This document shows, piece after piece, positions 41,880 to 62,165 of a stretch of DNA of 64,000 nt. This DNA comes from Apteryx mantelli. Taxonomy: Eukaryota > Chordata > Aves > Apterygiformes > Apterygidae. How positions within the stretch are numbered: position 1 is the first letter of the stretch; every line of letters starts with the position of its first letter. The notes beneath the pieces were generated by a model. It saw only the letters and a list, made by a program, of their open reading frames with translations. It had not been told where the DNA came from and did not search any database. The stretch lies in assembly GCF_036417845.1 (NCBI RefSeq), contig NC_090014.1, positions 62,001 to 126,000 on the forward strand, in the 5' to 3' direction. Both the position numbers and the translations under genes were made by a program.

Positions 41880-42860
41880 CCCTGCGGCACCCGCACGCCT
41901 GGGTCCCCGCTGCTGTCACCGCCGCCCCGGACGCCTGGGCCCCTGACGCTGCTGCTGCCGCCCCGGACGCCTGGGTCCCTGCCGCTGCCGCTGCCCCGGA
42001 CGCCTGGGCCCACCCCGGTGCTCCCACCGCCGCAGAGGAAGTCGAGGAGGGGAAGGGAGACCGGCCCGGACGCCTGGGCCCCTAAGTCGTCATCCCCCTC
42101 CCTACCGCCTATCGGGGACACACCCAGATGCCTGGGCCCCTCCTGCCCCGCCGTCCCCCATTGCGTCTATCGGGGGGGGACCCGGACGCCTGGGCCCCTC
42201 CTGCCCCGTCATCCCCCATCACTTCCGTTGGGGGGAACCCGGACGCCTGGGCCCCTCCTGCCCCATCATTTCCCATTGCATCTATTGGGTGGGACCCAGA
42301 CGCCTGGGCCCCTTCCCCACCATGCCATCGAGCCGCTAGATATGGGGGCCCGGATGCCTGGGCCCCTGCCCCGCCCTCCCCCATCACATCTGTCGGGAGG
42401 AACCCGGACGCCTGGGCCCCTCCTGCCCCACCGTCCCCCATCGCATCTATTGGGGGGGACCCGGACGCCTGGGCCCCCGCCCTGCCCTCCCCCATCACAT
42501 CCGTCGGGAGGAACCCGGACGCCTGGGCCCCTCCTGCCCCGCCATCTCCTCCTTACACCCACCGGGGGGGGGGCCCGGACGCCTGGGCCCCCCGCCCCAC
42601 CACCCCTGTTAGCAGGGGAGCCCGCAGGGGGCCCGGACGCCTGGGCCCCCGATGGCGGGGGAGGCCCCAGGAGCGCAGGCGGGCCCAGGCGTCCGGGCGG
42701 GCCCCACTCACCGCGGTGCCACCTTTGTCCCCGGGGGGGGGGGGCGGGAATCGGGTCCTTCCGGGGCGCCGCGCGCAGGCCCCGGGGCGGGGCAGGAAGC
42801 GGCACCCGGACGCCTGGGCCCCCCCCCCGGACGCCTGGGCCCCTGCAGCACGCGGCACCG
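41880..42860 (+). repeat. Motif-1 array upstream of FERMT3
   Basis: Sense copies with CCTCCTGCCCCGCCGTCCCC and CATCACATCTGTCGGGAGG spacers, lying where the FERMT3 promoter and 5' UTR would be expected. Confidence 0.9.
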
Positions 42861-43200
42861 CGGAGGGGGCCACGCCCGCACACCCGGGCTCCTTTTTATT
42901 TGGGGCGAGAGACGCCCAATTTAGGACAAAATCACCCCCCCCACGGAGAAGCGGGGGCGGCTCCGCCCAGGGGCCCAGGCGTCCTGCCCTCCCCCCCCCC
43001 CCAACCACGTGCCAACCCTCAACTTCCCCTTGGAGCAGGGAGCCCAGGCGTCCGGGGGCCGGTCCCACCCCCCCCCCCCCCGTGCGGGAGCCGGGGAGGG
43101 GCCCAGGCGTCCGGGACCCCCCCCAGCACCCCGTGTCCCCCCCCCCCCCAAGGGGCCCCGGCGTCCGGGCGCCCCACAGACACCTCAGCTCGGCAACTGC
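42861..43200 (-). other. FERMT3-STIP1 intergenic, with a second AATAAA on the minus strand
   Basis: Contains CTTTTTATTTGGGG near 42892 (AATAAA-type hexamer on the minus strand), three or four antisense motif-1 copies, and C-rich tracts. The hexamer could be a distal STIP1 poly(A) signal. Confidence 0.45.
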
Positions 43201-43207
43201 TCCGCTT

Positions 43208-43213
43208 TTTATT
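43208..43213 (-). terminator. STIP1: STIP1 polyadenylation signal AATAAA
   Basis: Plus strand TTTATT is AATAAA on the minus strand, about 310 bp after the STIP1 stop, in a local T-rich patch. Confidence 0.7.
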
Positions 43214-43519
43214 GGGGCGCGGGGGGGGGCCGCGGCACCCCCAAAACCGAAACAACATGGTGGTGGCGGGGGGGGCACCTGGGCCCCCCCCCAACGATGT
43301 CCCCATGTCCCCCCCCCCCCCCGGGGACACCCTGCCACCCCCCTGCCCCCCTCCGGCGCGTCCCCGATGTCCCCCCCGGGGCAGCCCCGATGGCCCCGGG
43401 GGGGGAGGGGGGGGGGAGGGAGAGGGGACACCCTGCCCCCCCCCACGGGGAGGGGACGCCCCACGGAGGGGGGGGGGACACGGCGGCGGCGGCGGCGGGT
43501 GGCCCCCGGGCGGGGGACA

Positions 43520-53489
<9,970 letters not shown>

Positions 53490-53534
53490 GGCGGCGCCGG
53501 TTCCGCTCGCTCCGCTCCCGCCGCCCCGCGCCGC

Positions 53535-53554
53535 CTTCTGGAACCTGCTAGAAG
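53535..53554 (-). promoter_or_regulatory. STIP1: Heat-shock element, four-unit, near STIP1 start
   Basis: Reads cTTCt gGAAc cTGCt aGAAg: four alternating 5-bp HSF units with one mismatch, 46-65 bp upstream of the STIP1 ATG. Confidence 0.7.
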
Positions 53555-53869
53555 CCTCGCGGCCCGCCCCCCCCGCCCCCCCATTGGCCGCAGGCCCCGC
53601 CCGCGCGCACCCCCGCGCGCCCCCATTGGCCGGCGCCCGCGCCCCGCCCCGCCCCCCGCCGCCGCCCATTGGCCGCGGGGAAGGACGCCCACCCGCCGAA
53701 GGCCCGCCCCGCCTCCCCTCCCGGAAGCCGGCTCGGCCCGGCAACGAGGGGGCCCGCCCCCTTTGCCCGCCGATTGGCCCGGGCTGGCGGCGCTCACCGC
53801 CCATTGGCCCGCCCCGCCCGCCTCGCGACGCGGCGGCGGCGGCGGCGCCCATTGGCCAGGCCCCCCTCC

Positions 53870-53884
53870 CTTCTGGAATTTTCC
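53870..53884 (-). promoter_or_regulatory. STIP1: Heat-shock element, perfect three-unit
   Basis: Reads cTTCt gGAAt tTTCc, a perfect nTTCnnGAAnnTTCn HSF1 consensus, about 380 bp upstream of the STIP1 ATG and flanked by CCAAT boxes. Confidence 0.78.
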
Positions 53885-54234
53885 ACCTCTCCCATTGGCT
53901 CGGCGCGGGGCCGACGCGCGGGGGGCGGGGCCTCGCCTGGAACCAGGGCGCCGCCTGGCGGCCGGGAGGCCCCGCCGCGGCGCGACGCCGCGCCCCCCCA
54001 CCGCCACCAGAGGGGGGCGGGGCCTCGGGGGGGAGACACGTGCCTTGCACGAGGGGGCGGGGCCTGGGGGCGGGCCTTGCACGAGGGGGCGGGGCTGCGG
54101 GCAGCCTTGCACGAGGGGGCGGGGCTCTGCACTGGCCGGGGCGGGGGGGGAGGGGGGGCAGCACCCTGCGCCTCAGTGTCCCCCGGTGCCCCGTCCTTGT
54201 GCGTCGCACGTCAGCCGCTAAGTTTAGCCGGGGT

Positions 54235-54242
54235 TATTTATA
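54235..54242 (+). promoter_or_regulatory. MACROD1: TATA-like element of MACROD1
   Basis: TATTTATA in a GC-rich promoter, about 85 bp before the MACROD1 ATG, giving a start site around 54265. Confidence 0.5.
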
Positions 54243-54325
54243 CCCGCGCTCGCACGAGGGCGGTGGCAGGGGAGGGGGGGGCGGGGGGGGTAATTCGACC
54301 TGCCCCCCCCCCCCCGTGCGAGGCC

Positions 54326-56665
54326 ATGTTGGCCCTCGTGCGCCGCGCAGCCGCCGCCACCCTCGCCCCCCGCCGCCCCGCCGCCCCCGCCCGCCCCATG
54401 GCCGCCAAGGTTGACCTGGTCACCGCCACCGACTGGCGGGAGGCCAAAGGTGAGGGGACACCTGGGGGGGGACATGGGGGGGGACACCAGGGGACCTGGG
54501 GGGACACGGGGGGGGCAGGGGATGTGGGGGGACAGAGGGAGGGACAAGGGGGACATGGGGGGGTCCTGGGGGGGACACGAGGGGACATGGGGGGAACATG
54601 GCGGACATGAGGAGGGACATGGAGGACGGGGGTAGGGGGGGACACGAGGGGACACAGCCCCCCCCCCCCCCCAGGCCGCAGGGACTCCCCCAGGCCTGGC
54701 CGCCAGGCCCCGTTACCATGGCAACCCCGGGGTCACCCCCACACACACACACACACACCTCCCCCCCGCCCCAGGCCTGGTTACCATGGTGACACCAGGG
54801 TCAACCCCCCCACACACCCAAGGTCCCTGTGGCCCCCCCCAAACCAGGCCCCGTTTCCATGGCGACAACAGGCCTAGGGGACCTCCCCCCCCAGGCCCCA
54901 TTACCATGGCGACATGGGTGCCCCCCCACCTGGTTGCCACGGCAACCGCACCCCCCCATTTGGGGGTGTGTGAGGGCCCACTATGGGGGGGGGGAGGGGG
55001 CAGCCCGGACGCCTGGGCCCTCCCCGGTGGCGCGAGCCTCGTCGCTGAGCGCCGCGAATAGCTGTGGGGGGGGGGGGGGCTTGTGCAAGGCCACGTGCGA
55101 GCCCTCGTGCAAGCCCTCGTGCAAGCCGGGCCTGGATGAGCGGCTCTGGGGGGGGGGGGGTATCGAGGGGGGCACCCCAAACACCCAGGTTGCCCAATGG
55201 GGGGGTGAGCGGGGTGGCCCCATGCGAGCCCCGTGCGAGCCGTCGTGCGAGCTGTCGTGCGAGCCCCGTGCGAGCCATCGTGCAAGGCCTCGTGCAAGCC
55301 GGGCCTGGATGAGCGGCTCCGGGGGGGGGGTATCGAGGGGGGCACCCCAGACACCCGGGTTCCCCGATGGGGGGGGGAGCGGGGCGGCCCCCCGTGCGAG
55401 CCCCCGTGCGAGCCGTGGTGCGAGCCGTCGTGCGAGCGGGCGCCGGCAGCCTTCCTGCAGGGGCTGTCGCCGAAGCAGCGCCGGCAGCACTACTTCACCC
55501 GCGACTTCCTCGCCCTCAAGAGCGTCGAGCCCTGGCGCCGCGCCGGCAAGGGTGCGCGGGGGGGGGTCCGGGGGGGGGGTCTGGGGGGATCTGGGGGGAT
55601 ATTGGGGGTGTTGGGGGTATTTAGGGGTGTCTGGGGGGATATTTGGAGGGTATTGAGGCTGTTTGGGGGTATTTGGAGGGTATTGAGGAGGTATCGGGGT
55701 TATTTGAGGTTGTTTGGGGGTATTTAGGGGGTATTGGGGCTATTTGGGAGGTATTTGTGGGATATTTGGGGGTATTTGAAGACTATTGGGATTATATAAG
55801 AGAAATTCGGGATATTGAGAGGATATTAGGAGTATTCAGAGGTATTGCGAGTGTTTGGGGGGTACTTGGGGGTATTGGGGTTATTTGGGGAATATTTGGG
55901 GGTATTGGGGCTATTTGGGGGTGTTTGGGGGTATTGAGGGGTATTGGGGGTGTTTGGGGGTATTTGGAGGGTATTGGGGTTATTTGGGGGATATTTGGGA
56001 GTATTGAGACTGTTTGGGGGGTACTTGGGGGTATTGAGAAGGTATCGGGGTTATTTGAGGTTGTTTGGAGGTATTGAGAGAGTACTCTGGTTGTTTGAGA
56101 GATGTTTGAGAAATATTTGGGAGTATTTGGAAAGCAATGGGGTTATATAAGCAAAATTTGGGGTATTGAGAAAATATGGGGAGTATTCACAGATACTTGG
56201 GAGTGTTTGGGGTCATTGGCAGGTATTTGGGGGCTATCGGGAATACGTGGGGGGTATTTGGGGAGGTATTTGGGGGTATTCGGGAGCATTGGGGGTTATT
56301 TGGGGATATTGAAGGCATTTGGGGGCATTGGGGGGTGTTTTGGGGGTATTCGGCAGCATTTGGGGGTGTTTGGGGAGATGCTAGAGAGTTTGGGGGGCAT
56401 TGGGGGTTATTTGGGGTATTGAGGGTGTTTTGGGGTATTGGGGGTGTTTTGGGGGTATCTGGGGAGGGTTTTGGAGGGGAAAGGGGGTATGTGGCAGTAC
56501 TCAGGGGTAACCAGGGGGCTTTGGGGGGCGTTTTGCCCCCCGCAGGTGCCCGGGCGCCCCCGGACGAGACCCCGCGGTTCCCCCCGGCGCCGGCGCTGGC
56601 CGAGAAGCTCTCGCTGCTGCGGCACGACATCACCCGCCTCGAGGTGGACGCCATCGTCAACGCCG
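54326..56665 (+). CDS. MACROD1: ADP-ribose glycohydrolase MACROD1, exons 1-3 (partial)
   Basis: Macrodomain hydrolase that removes mono-ADP-ribose from proteins and hydrolyses O-acetyl-ADP-ribose; mainly mitochondrial in mammals. Exon 1 (54326-54449) encodes an Ala/Arg-rich N-terminus (MLALVRRAAAATLAP, plausible mitochondrial presequence) then MAAKVDLVTATDWREAK. Exon 2 (55450-55551) encodes AFLQGLSPKQRRQHYFTRDF. Exon 3 (56546-56665) encodes LAEKLSLLRHDITRLEVDAI and VNA, the start of the macrodomain fold. All align to human MACROD1 (AAKVDLSTSTDWKEAK, FLKGLSDKQREEHYFCKDF, EKISLLRSDITKLEVDAIVNA). Each exon ends in phase 1. The catalytic exons lie beyond the right edge. The presequence is much shorter than in human. 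Confidence 0.95.
54455..54665 (+). repeat. GGGGACATGGGGG repeats in MACROD1 intron 1
   Basis: G-rich units GGGGACACGAGGGGACATGG directly after the exon 1 donor, dense in GGGG runs. Confidence 0.8.
54700..54950 (+). promoter_or_regulatory. MACROD1: Cluster of five RFX X-box palindromes in MACROD1 intron 1
   Basis: GTTACCATGGCAAC (54712-54725), GTTACCATGGTGAC (54780-54793), GTTTCCATGGCGAC (54853-54866), ATTACCATGGCGAC (54900-54913) and GTTGCCACGGCAAC (54933-54946). The first and last fit the RFX consensus GTTRCCNNGGYAAC exactly. They are carried by a degenerate 35-75 bp tandem unit that also includes CCAGGCC. Confidence 0.75.
55000..55449 (+). repeat. CGTGCGAGCC repeats and duplicated block in MACROD1 intron 1
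   Basis: Runs of CTCGTGCAAGCC and CGTGCGAGCC. A block of about 150 bp (GGGCCTGGATGAGCGGCTC, then GGGGGTATCGAGGGGGGCAC) is duplicated at about 55125-55215 and 55300-55385. It reaches the exon 2 acceptor. One sense motif-1 near 55005. Confidence 0.82.
55560..56535 (+). repeat. TATTTGGGGG / TATTGGGG array filling MACROD1 intron 2
   Basis: About 1 kb of G/T-rich units with almost no C on the + strand, period about 15-30 bp (GGGGGTATTTGGGGGTATTG). Much more AT-rich than its surroundings and highly strand-asymmetric. Confidence 0.92.
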
Positions 56666-56689
56666 GTGAGGCTCGCGCGGGCCTCGCAC

Positions 56690-56990
56690 GAGGGCTCGCA
56701 CGGGGGGGGGGGGGCACACGGGGACACGGGGGGGCATCGGCGACGCCGCTGAGCCTCGCACAGGGGGGCACGAGGGGACACGACAGCGCACGAGGGGTCA
56801 CGACGGTGCACAAGGGGACACGGTGGTGCACGAGGGGACACGGCCATGCACGAGGGGACACGACGGCGCACGAGGGGTCATGGTGGTGCACGAGGGGTCA
56901 CGGCCATGCACGAGGGGACACGACGGTGCACAAGGGGACATGGTGATGCACGAGGGGACACGACGGTGCACGAGGAGGGGTCACGTGCCG
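56690..56990 (+). repeat. GCACGAGGGGACACGACGGT array in MACROD1 intron 3
   Basis: About ten units of roughly 21 bp; the CACGAGGGG core is shared with the motif-2 family (CTCGTGCGAG). Confidence 0.88.
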
Positions 56991-57140
56991 GGACGCTGCC
57001 GGCCCCGAGGGCCGCGGGGGGCTCGGCCGGTGCCCTCGTGCGAGGGGGTGTTTCACGCCTGCCGGGCGTGCGAGGCGCCGGGGGGGCCCAGGCGTCCGGG
57101 CGAAGGAGGCGCCGCCGGCGGTAAAAGGAACCGTCTCTAC

Positions 57141-57146
57141 TTTATT
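57141..57146 (-). terminator. FLRT1: Candidate FLRT1 polyadenylation signal
   Basis: Plus-strand TTTATT gives AATAAA on the minus strand, 1.77 kb after the FLRT1 stop, in a small non-repetitive T-rich patch (57130-57240). A 3' UTR of this length is inferred. Confidence 0.5.
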
Positions 57147-57319
57147 TCGGGGGGGGAGGGGGGAGGGGGGGGTCGCGTCGCCTCGGTTTTGGTCTTTTCT
57201 CCTGCTTTTTGTCCGTTTTTCCCCCCGTTTCCGCCGGTCCCGTGGGGGGAGGGGTGTGAAGGCACCTCGAGGGGGTGGGGGGGGCACTTTGGTACTCGCA
57301 GATCCACCCCGAATCCGCG

Positions 57320-57650
57320 CCGGGGCCCGGACGCCTGGGCCCCCTCCCCGCGACCCCCCTCCCCACACGCACACGCGCACCCCGCAGAGCGCCCGGACGC
57401 CTGGGCCCCTTCCCACGGCTCCCTGAGCGCCCGGACGCCTGGGCCCCCTCCAGGCATTGAGGACCCGGACACCTGGGCCCCCTCCAGGATGGGTGACCCG
57501 GACGCCTGGGCCCTCTCCAGGCACTGAGGACCCGGACGCCTGGGCCCCCTTCAGGATGGGTGACCCGGACGCCTGGGCCCTCTCCGGGACGGGGGACCCG
57601 GACGCCTGGGCCCCCTCCAGGCATTGAGGACCCGGACGCCTGGGCCCCTC
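57320..57650 (+). repeat. Motif-1 array within the inferred FLRT1 3' UTR
   Basis: About eleven sense copies with CCTCCAGGCATTGAGGACCC and CAGGATGGGTGACC spacers. Confidence 0.9.
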
Positions 57651-57849
57651 TTCCTCTCTCCCCTCCCAAGCCCCGAACCAGCTTTGGGATCTGAACCAAA
57701 ATCTGCTCTTTTTCCCCCAAAGCCTCCGCAGCGCCTGCGGAGGAGGAAAATGCCTAAAAAAAGCCAAACTGCCCCCAAAAAAGGCGGGGGGTTGGGGGGG
57801 CTGGATGAAGCCGGGGGGGGGTCCCTGGACGTGTCCCCAAAGGGGGGGT

Positions 57850-58915
57850 CCTGGGCACCGAATGTGTCCCCAAGGGGGGGGTCTCACTGTTGGGGTCCCA
57901 GCACCGTCCCCATCCCCGTCGGGGTCTCCTTGAGGGTGTCCTGGTGCCGTCCATGTCCCCATGGGGGTCTCATCCAGGGGGTCCTGGCGCCGTCCATGTC
58001 CCCAAGGGGGGGGGAGGGTCTCACCGTTGGGGACCGAACACCGTCCCCATCCATGGTCGGGGTCTCACCATGGTGGTCCCGGCAGTGTCCCCATCCCGGT
58101 TGGGGTCTCGTCCTGGTGATCGGGGCCATCGTCCCCATCCATGGTCGGGGTCTCATTGAGGGTGTCCTGGTGCTGTCCATGTCCTCGGGGGGGGGTCTCA
58201 CTGCTGGGGACGAAACACCATCCCCATCCTGGTTGAGGTCTCATCATGGTGGTCCCAGTATCGTCCACATCTTGGTCAAGGTCTTGTCCTGGTGGTTGGA
58301 GCCATTGTCCCCATCCATGGTTGAGGTCTCATCATGGTGGTCCCGGCATCATCCATGTCTCGGTCGAGGTCTTGTCCTGGAGATTGGGGCCACCGTCCCC
58401 ATCCATGGTCGAGGTCTCCTCATGGTGGTCCCAGCACTGTCCCCATCCATGGTCAGGGTCTCACCATGGGGGTCCTGGTACCGTCCCCATCTCCGTTGGG
58501 ATGTCACCATGGTCACCCTGGCATCATCCATTTCTCAGTTGGGGTCTTGTCCCGGAGATTGGGGCCACCGTCCCCGTCCATGGTTGAGGTCTCACCATGG
58601 GGGTCCCAGCATCATCCATGTCTTGGTCGAGGTCTTGTCTTGGAGATTGGGGCCACTGTCCCCATCCATGGTCGGGGTCTCACCATGGGGGTCCCGGCAT
58701 CATCCATGTCTCGGTCGAGGTCTTGTCCTGGAGGTTGGGGCCACCGTCCCCATCCTGGTTGGGGTCTCACCACGGGGGTCCCGGCACCGTCCCCACCCCG
58801 GTCGGGGTCTCACCATGGTGATCGGGGCCACCGTCCCCATCCACGGCCGGGGCGTCACCGCGGGGGTCCCGTCCCCGTCCCCGTCCCCGTCCCCGCGGGG
58901 GGGTGGTGGGCGGCC
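57850..58915 (+). repeat. CCCCATCCATGGTCGGGGTCTCACC array behind FLRT1
   Basis: About 1 kb of 35-90 bp units with GGGGCCACCGTCCCCATCCA and GGTCGAGGTCTTGTCCTGG, ending at the FLRT1 stop codon. Confidence 0.9.
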
Positions 58916-58918
58916 ACC

Positions 58919-60793
58919 TCAGGACCCGCCGTATTCGGCGTGCGGCACCCGCCCGTCCGGGAAGCCCCGAGCGGCGCCGCCGTCCCCGTCACCCCGCGAC
59001 GCTGTTGCCGCCACCACCGCCGGCAACGGCAGCGGCGGCGGCGGGGGGAAGACGGTGCGGACGCCGCCGTCCCGCAGCGGCCGCAGCGGCAGCCCGGGCC
59101 GGGTGACGCCACCACCGCCGCCGACGCCCGCCTTGTCACCGCGCCGCCCGCCAACACCGCGCCGCCGCCGCCAACACCCCGCCGCCACCCCCAGCGCCAG
59201 CCCGGCCGCCGCCGCCGCCACCGCCGGCGGGACGACGCCGCCGGGGATGACAACGCGCGGCGGCGGCGGCGGCGGCGGCGACGGGGACGAGGCGGTGCTG
59301 TCCCCATCGCCGCCGCCGCCGTCGGTGCGTCCGTGGGCGCAGCGCGGCGGGGCGCCGGGCGGCTCCAGGGCGGCCAGGCAGACGCGGTAGGCGGCGCGGG
59401 GCTGCAGCGCCGTCACCACGTACTCGCCCCGCTCGCCCCGCACCAGCGTCTCGGTGACGGCGCCGGCGCCGGGCCGCAGCCAGCTGAGCCGCAGCGAGGC
59501 GCCCGCCGGCGCCGGCGGCCAACGCACCCGCAGCGCCCCGCCGGGGGCCGCCTCCACCCAGATGCCCTGCGGCGGCGGCGGCGCCGGCGGTGCCGCAACA
59601 GGCGGCGGCGCTGCGACAGGCGGCGGCGCGGGGGTGCCGCAGGCGTCCAGCTCGGCGCGCAGCTCGCCCACGGGCAGCCCGCGCAGCCGCTCGGGCGCCT
59701 GGCACAGCAGCCCGCGCACCTGGAGGCCCGGCGGCGCCCGGCGCCGCAGCCACTCGGGCAGCCAGGCCAGGCCGCAGCCGCAGAACCAGGGGTTGTTGCG
59801 CAGCAGCAGCTGGCTGAGGCTGCCCAGGTCGTCGAAGACGCCCGGCGGCAGCGTGGTCAGGTTGTTGTCGGAGAGGTCGAGCCGCTCCAGCGCCCGCATG
59901 CGCGCCAGGGCCCCCGGCGGCACGTGGCTGATGGCGTTGGCCGCCAGCGAGAGCCGCCGCAGCCGGGCCCGCGGCAGGTTGGCCGGCGGCGCCGCCAGCG
60001 CGTTGCGGCCCAGCGACAGCTCGCTCAGGTTGTGCAGCCGGGCGAAGGTGTCGTCGGCCATGCGGCGGTTCGCCAGCAGGTTGCCGTCCAGCACCAGGCG
60101 CCGCAGCGCCGGCAGCCCCTCGAAGGCCCGCAGCGGGATGGTGGCGATGCGGTTGTCGTCGAGCCGCAGCTCCTCCAGGCCCGGCGGCAGCCCCGGCGGC
60201 ACGCTGCTCAGGTGGTTGCGCGAGAGGAAGAGCAGCCGCAGGCGGGGGCTCTCGGCGAAGGCGTCCTCCTCGATGCCCGCCGCCGACACCGAGTTGTCGT
60301 CCAGGTGCAGCCGCTCCAGCAGCGGCGCCCGCGCCAGCGCCCGCCGCCCCAGCGCCCGCACGTTGTTGTCCTGCAGGTGCAGCTCGCGCAGCGCCGGCGG
60401 CAGGTGCGCCGGCAGGTGCTCCAGCGCGTTGGCGTACAGGTAGAGCACCCGCAGCGCCGGCAGACGCCCCAGCCGCGGCGGGATGCCCGCGTCGCCGATG
60501 CGGTTGTTCTGCAGGAAGAGGGTGGTGGCGCCCGGCGGCAGCCCCTCGGGCACCGCCGTCAGCCCCCGGTCGTTGCAGTACACCCGGCCGCCGGCGCAGC
60601 GGCAAACCGCCGGGCAGCCGCCCGCCACCGCCGCCGCCGCCGCCAGCGCCGCCACCGCCGCCGCCGCCGCCGCCGGGCCCCAGCGCCGCCGCCGCTGCTG
60701 CTGCTGCCGCTGCCGCCGCTGCTGCTGCTGCTGCTGCTGTTGCTGCTGCTGCCGCCACCCCGGGCACCCCCCCGGGCGCCCCCCGGCTCGCAT
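58919..60793 (-). CDS. FLRT1: FLRT1, leucine-rich repeat/FNIII transmembrane adhesion protein
   Basis: Cell-surface ligand of latrophilins and Unc5 receptors that also modulates FGF signalling. Single coding exon, 624 aa. Order: signal/anchor (Ala-rich, after a poly-Gln stretch), LRRNT ([19 protein letters not shown]), LRRs with [57 protein letters not shown] and [18 protein letters not shown], an LRRCT ([16 protein letters not shown]), an FNIII domain ([16 protein letters not shown]), a transmembrane segment (about residues 510-535) and a short tail. It is nested in MACROD1 intron 3 on the opposite strand, as in mammals. The first ATG is used, but the N-terminus is uncertain because poly-Gln before a signal peptide is unusual. 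The cytoplasmic tail is Gly/Pro-rich and diverged, keeping only GPGL-like and TVFP motifs. Confidence 0.95.
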   Translation of the reverse strand: MRAGGRPGGCPGWRQQQQQQQQQQQRRQRQQQQRRRRWGPAAAAAAVAALAAAAAVAGGCPAVCRCAGGRVYCNDRGLTAVPEGLPPGATTLFLQNNRIGDAGIPPRLGRLPALRVLYLYANALEHLPAHLPPALRELHLQDNNVRALGRRALARAPLLERLHLDDNSVSAAGIEEDAFAESPRLRLLFLSRNHLSSVPPGLPPGLEELRLDDNRIATIPLRAFEGLPALRRLVLDGNLLANRRMADDTFARLHNLSELSLGRNALAAPPANLPRARLRRLSLAANAISHVPPGALARMRALERLDLSDNNLTTLPPGVFDDLGSLSQLLLRNNPWFCGCGLAWLPEWLRRRAPPGLQVRGLLCQAPERLRGLPVGELRAELDACGTPAPPPVAAPPPVAAPPAPPPPQGIWVEAAPGGALRVRWPPAPAGASLRLSWLRPGAGAVTETLVRGERGEYVVTALQPRAAYRVCLAALEPPGAPPRCAHGRTDGGGGDGDSTASSPSPPPPPPPRVVIPGGVVPPAVAAAAAGLALGVAAGCWRRRRGVGGRRGDKAGVGGGGGVTRPGLPLRPLRDGGVRTVFPPPPPLPLPAVVAATASRGDGDGGAARGFPDGRVPHAEYGGS

Positions 60794-60859
60794 GGGGGCG
60801 CCGGCGGCCGGGCGCCCCGCGCCTCCTGCCGGGTGGGGGGAGAGAGGGGCTTAGCGAGG

Positions 60860-61530
60860 GGCCCAGGCGTCCGGGCGCTGCATGCATCCGCCGTGGCACA
60901 GGGGGCCCAGGCGTCCGGGCGCTGCATGCATCTGCCCCAGGACAGAGGGCCCAGGTGTCCGGGACCTGCACCAACCCTGGGACAGGGGGCCCAGGCATCC
61001 GGGGGCTGCATGCATCTGCCATGGCACAGGGGGCCCAGGCGTCCAGGTGCTGCATGCATCTGCCCCAGGACAGAGGGCCCAGGTGTCCGGGACCTGCACC
61101 AACCCTGGGACAGGGGGCCCAGGCATCCAGGCGCTGCATGCATCAACCCTGGGACAGGGGGCCCAGGCGTCCGGGCGCTGCATGCATCTGCCATGGCACA
61201 GGGGGCCCAGGCGTCCGGGCGCTGCATGCATCAGCACCAGGACAGAGGGCCCAGGCATCCGGGACCTGCACCAACCCTGGGACAAGGGGCCCAGGCGTCC
61301 GGGAGCTGCATGCATCCGCCATGGCCCAGGGGGCCCAGGCGTCCGGGACCTGCACCAATCCCAGGACAGGGGGCCCAGGTGTCCAGGCGCTTCATGCACC
61401 CGCCCCGGGACAGGGGGCCCAGGCGTCCGGGCACTACATGCACCAACCCTGGGACAGGGGGCCCAGGTGTCCGGGCGCTGCATGCATCAACCTCAGGACA
61501 AGGGGCCCAGGCGTCCGGGCGCTTTACGGC
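60860..61530 (-). repeat. Compound motif-1 array upstream of FLRT1
   Basis: Units of about 50-57 bp: GGGCCCAGGCGTCCGGGCGC, TGCATGCATCTGCC, then ATGGCACAG or CCAGGACAG. About 14 copies, orientation antisense on the + strand. Confidence 0.92.
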
Positions 61531-62165
61531 CAGGACGCCGAGGCGGCGGGGGCGGGGCAGGGCCCTTCCTCCTACCTTCCTCCTCCTCGTGCTCCTGGGT
61601 GCGCAGGCGTGTGCAGGCGTGTGCAGGCGTGTGCGGGCGTGTCCCTCCCGGCGCTACCGGCTCCGGTGCTCCATGGCGGCGCCGGCCTGCGGCAGGGCGT
61701 GAGCCGGGCCCGCGGCACGCACACGCGTGTGCGCACGCCTCATGCAAAGCACGCTCACGGTCACGTACGACGCCCACGTGCGCATGCAGAGCCTCGAGGC
61801 AACACGCACACGTCAGCGCACACGCGTGACCCCCGTGCAACACATGCGTGGGCCAACACGCCTGGATGCGGTGTAACACGCGTGTACGAGCACGGCACGA
61901 TGCACGGACACAGTGCGACGCACGTGGCCATGGTGCAACGCACACGCACGGACACGGTGCAATGCACACACGTGCGGTCACAGTGCAACACGCACGCGTG
62001 GCCACGGTGCAACACGCGTGCACACGTCTGTCGTCACAGCGCAACACGCACCCACACGCATGTTCGTGCTGCAACGCGCAGTCGTGCGCAGCCCCGGCGC
62101 AACGCACACGCGTGCAGCCCCCCCCCCGCTCACACCCCCACGTCCTCGTGCGACGCAACCGCCCC
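61531..62165 (+). repeat. GTGCAGGCGT and CACACGCGTG minisatellites
   Basis: GTGTGCAGGCGT repeats at 61605-61645, then about 400 bp of CACGCGTG/GTGCAACACGCA units (61700-62120) with alternating purine-pyrimidine character. Includes a strong Kozak GCCGCCATGG on the minus strand at about 61671-61680 that may belong to a FLRT1 5' exon. Confidence 0.75.

Larger units (their letters stand above)
53490..54325. promoter_or_regulatory. Bidirectional STIP1 / MACROD1 promoter
   Basis: 837 bp between the two divergent ATGs, the same head-to-head arrangement as in human. It holds two heat-shock elements (53535-53554, 53870-53884), seven ATTGG (CCAAT on the STIP1 strand) boxes at about 53583, 53625, 53668, 53773, 53803, 53851 and 53893, many GC boxes, three tandem TTGCACGAGGGGGCGGGGC units at 54045-54127, and a TATTTATA element at 54235-54242 facing MACROD1. 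HSEs and CCAAT boxes fit STIP1 as a known HSF1 target. Confidence 0.8.

Noticed and set aside
61660-61700. Kozak ATG with MEHRSR frame on the minus strand as a FLRT1 first coding exon
   Set aside because: Joining by the visible GT donor to the acceptor before the FLRT1 exon gives the wrong reading frame; at most a 5' UTR exon.
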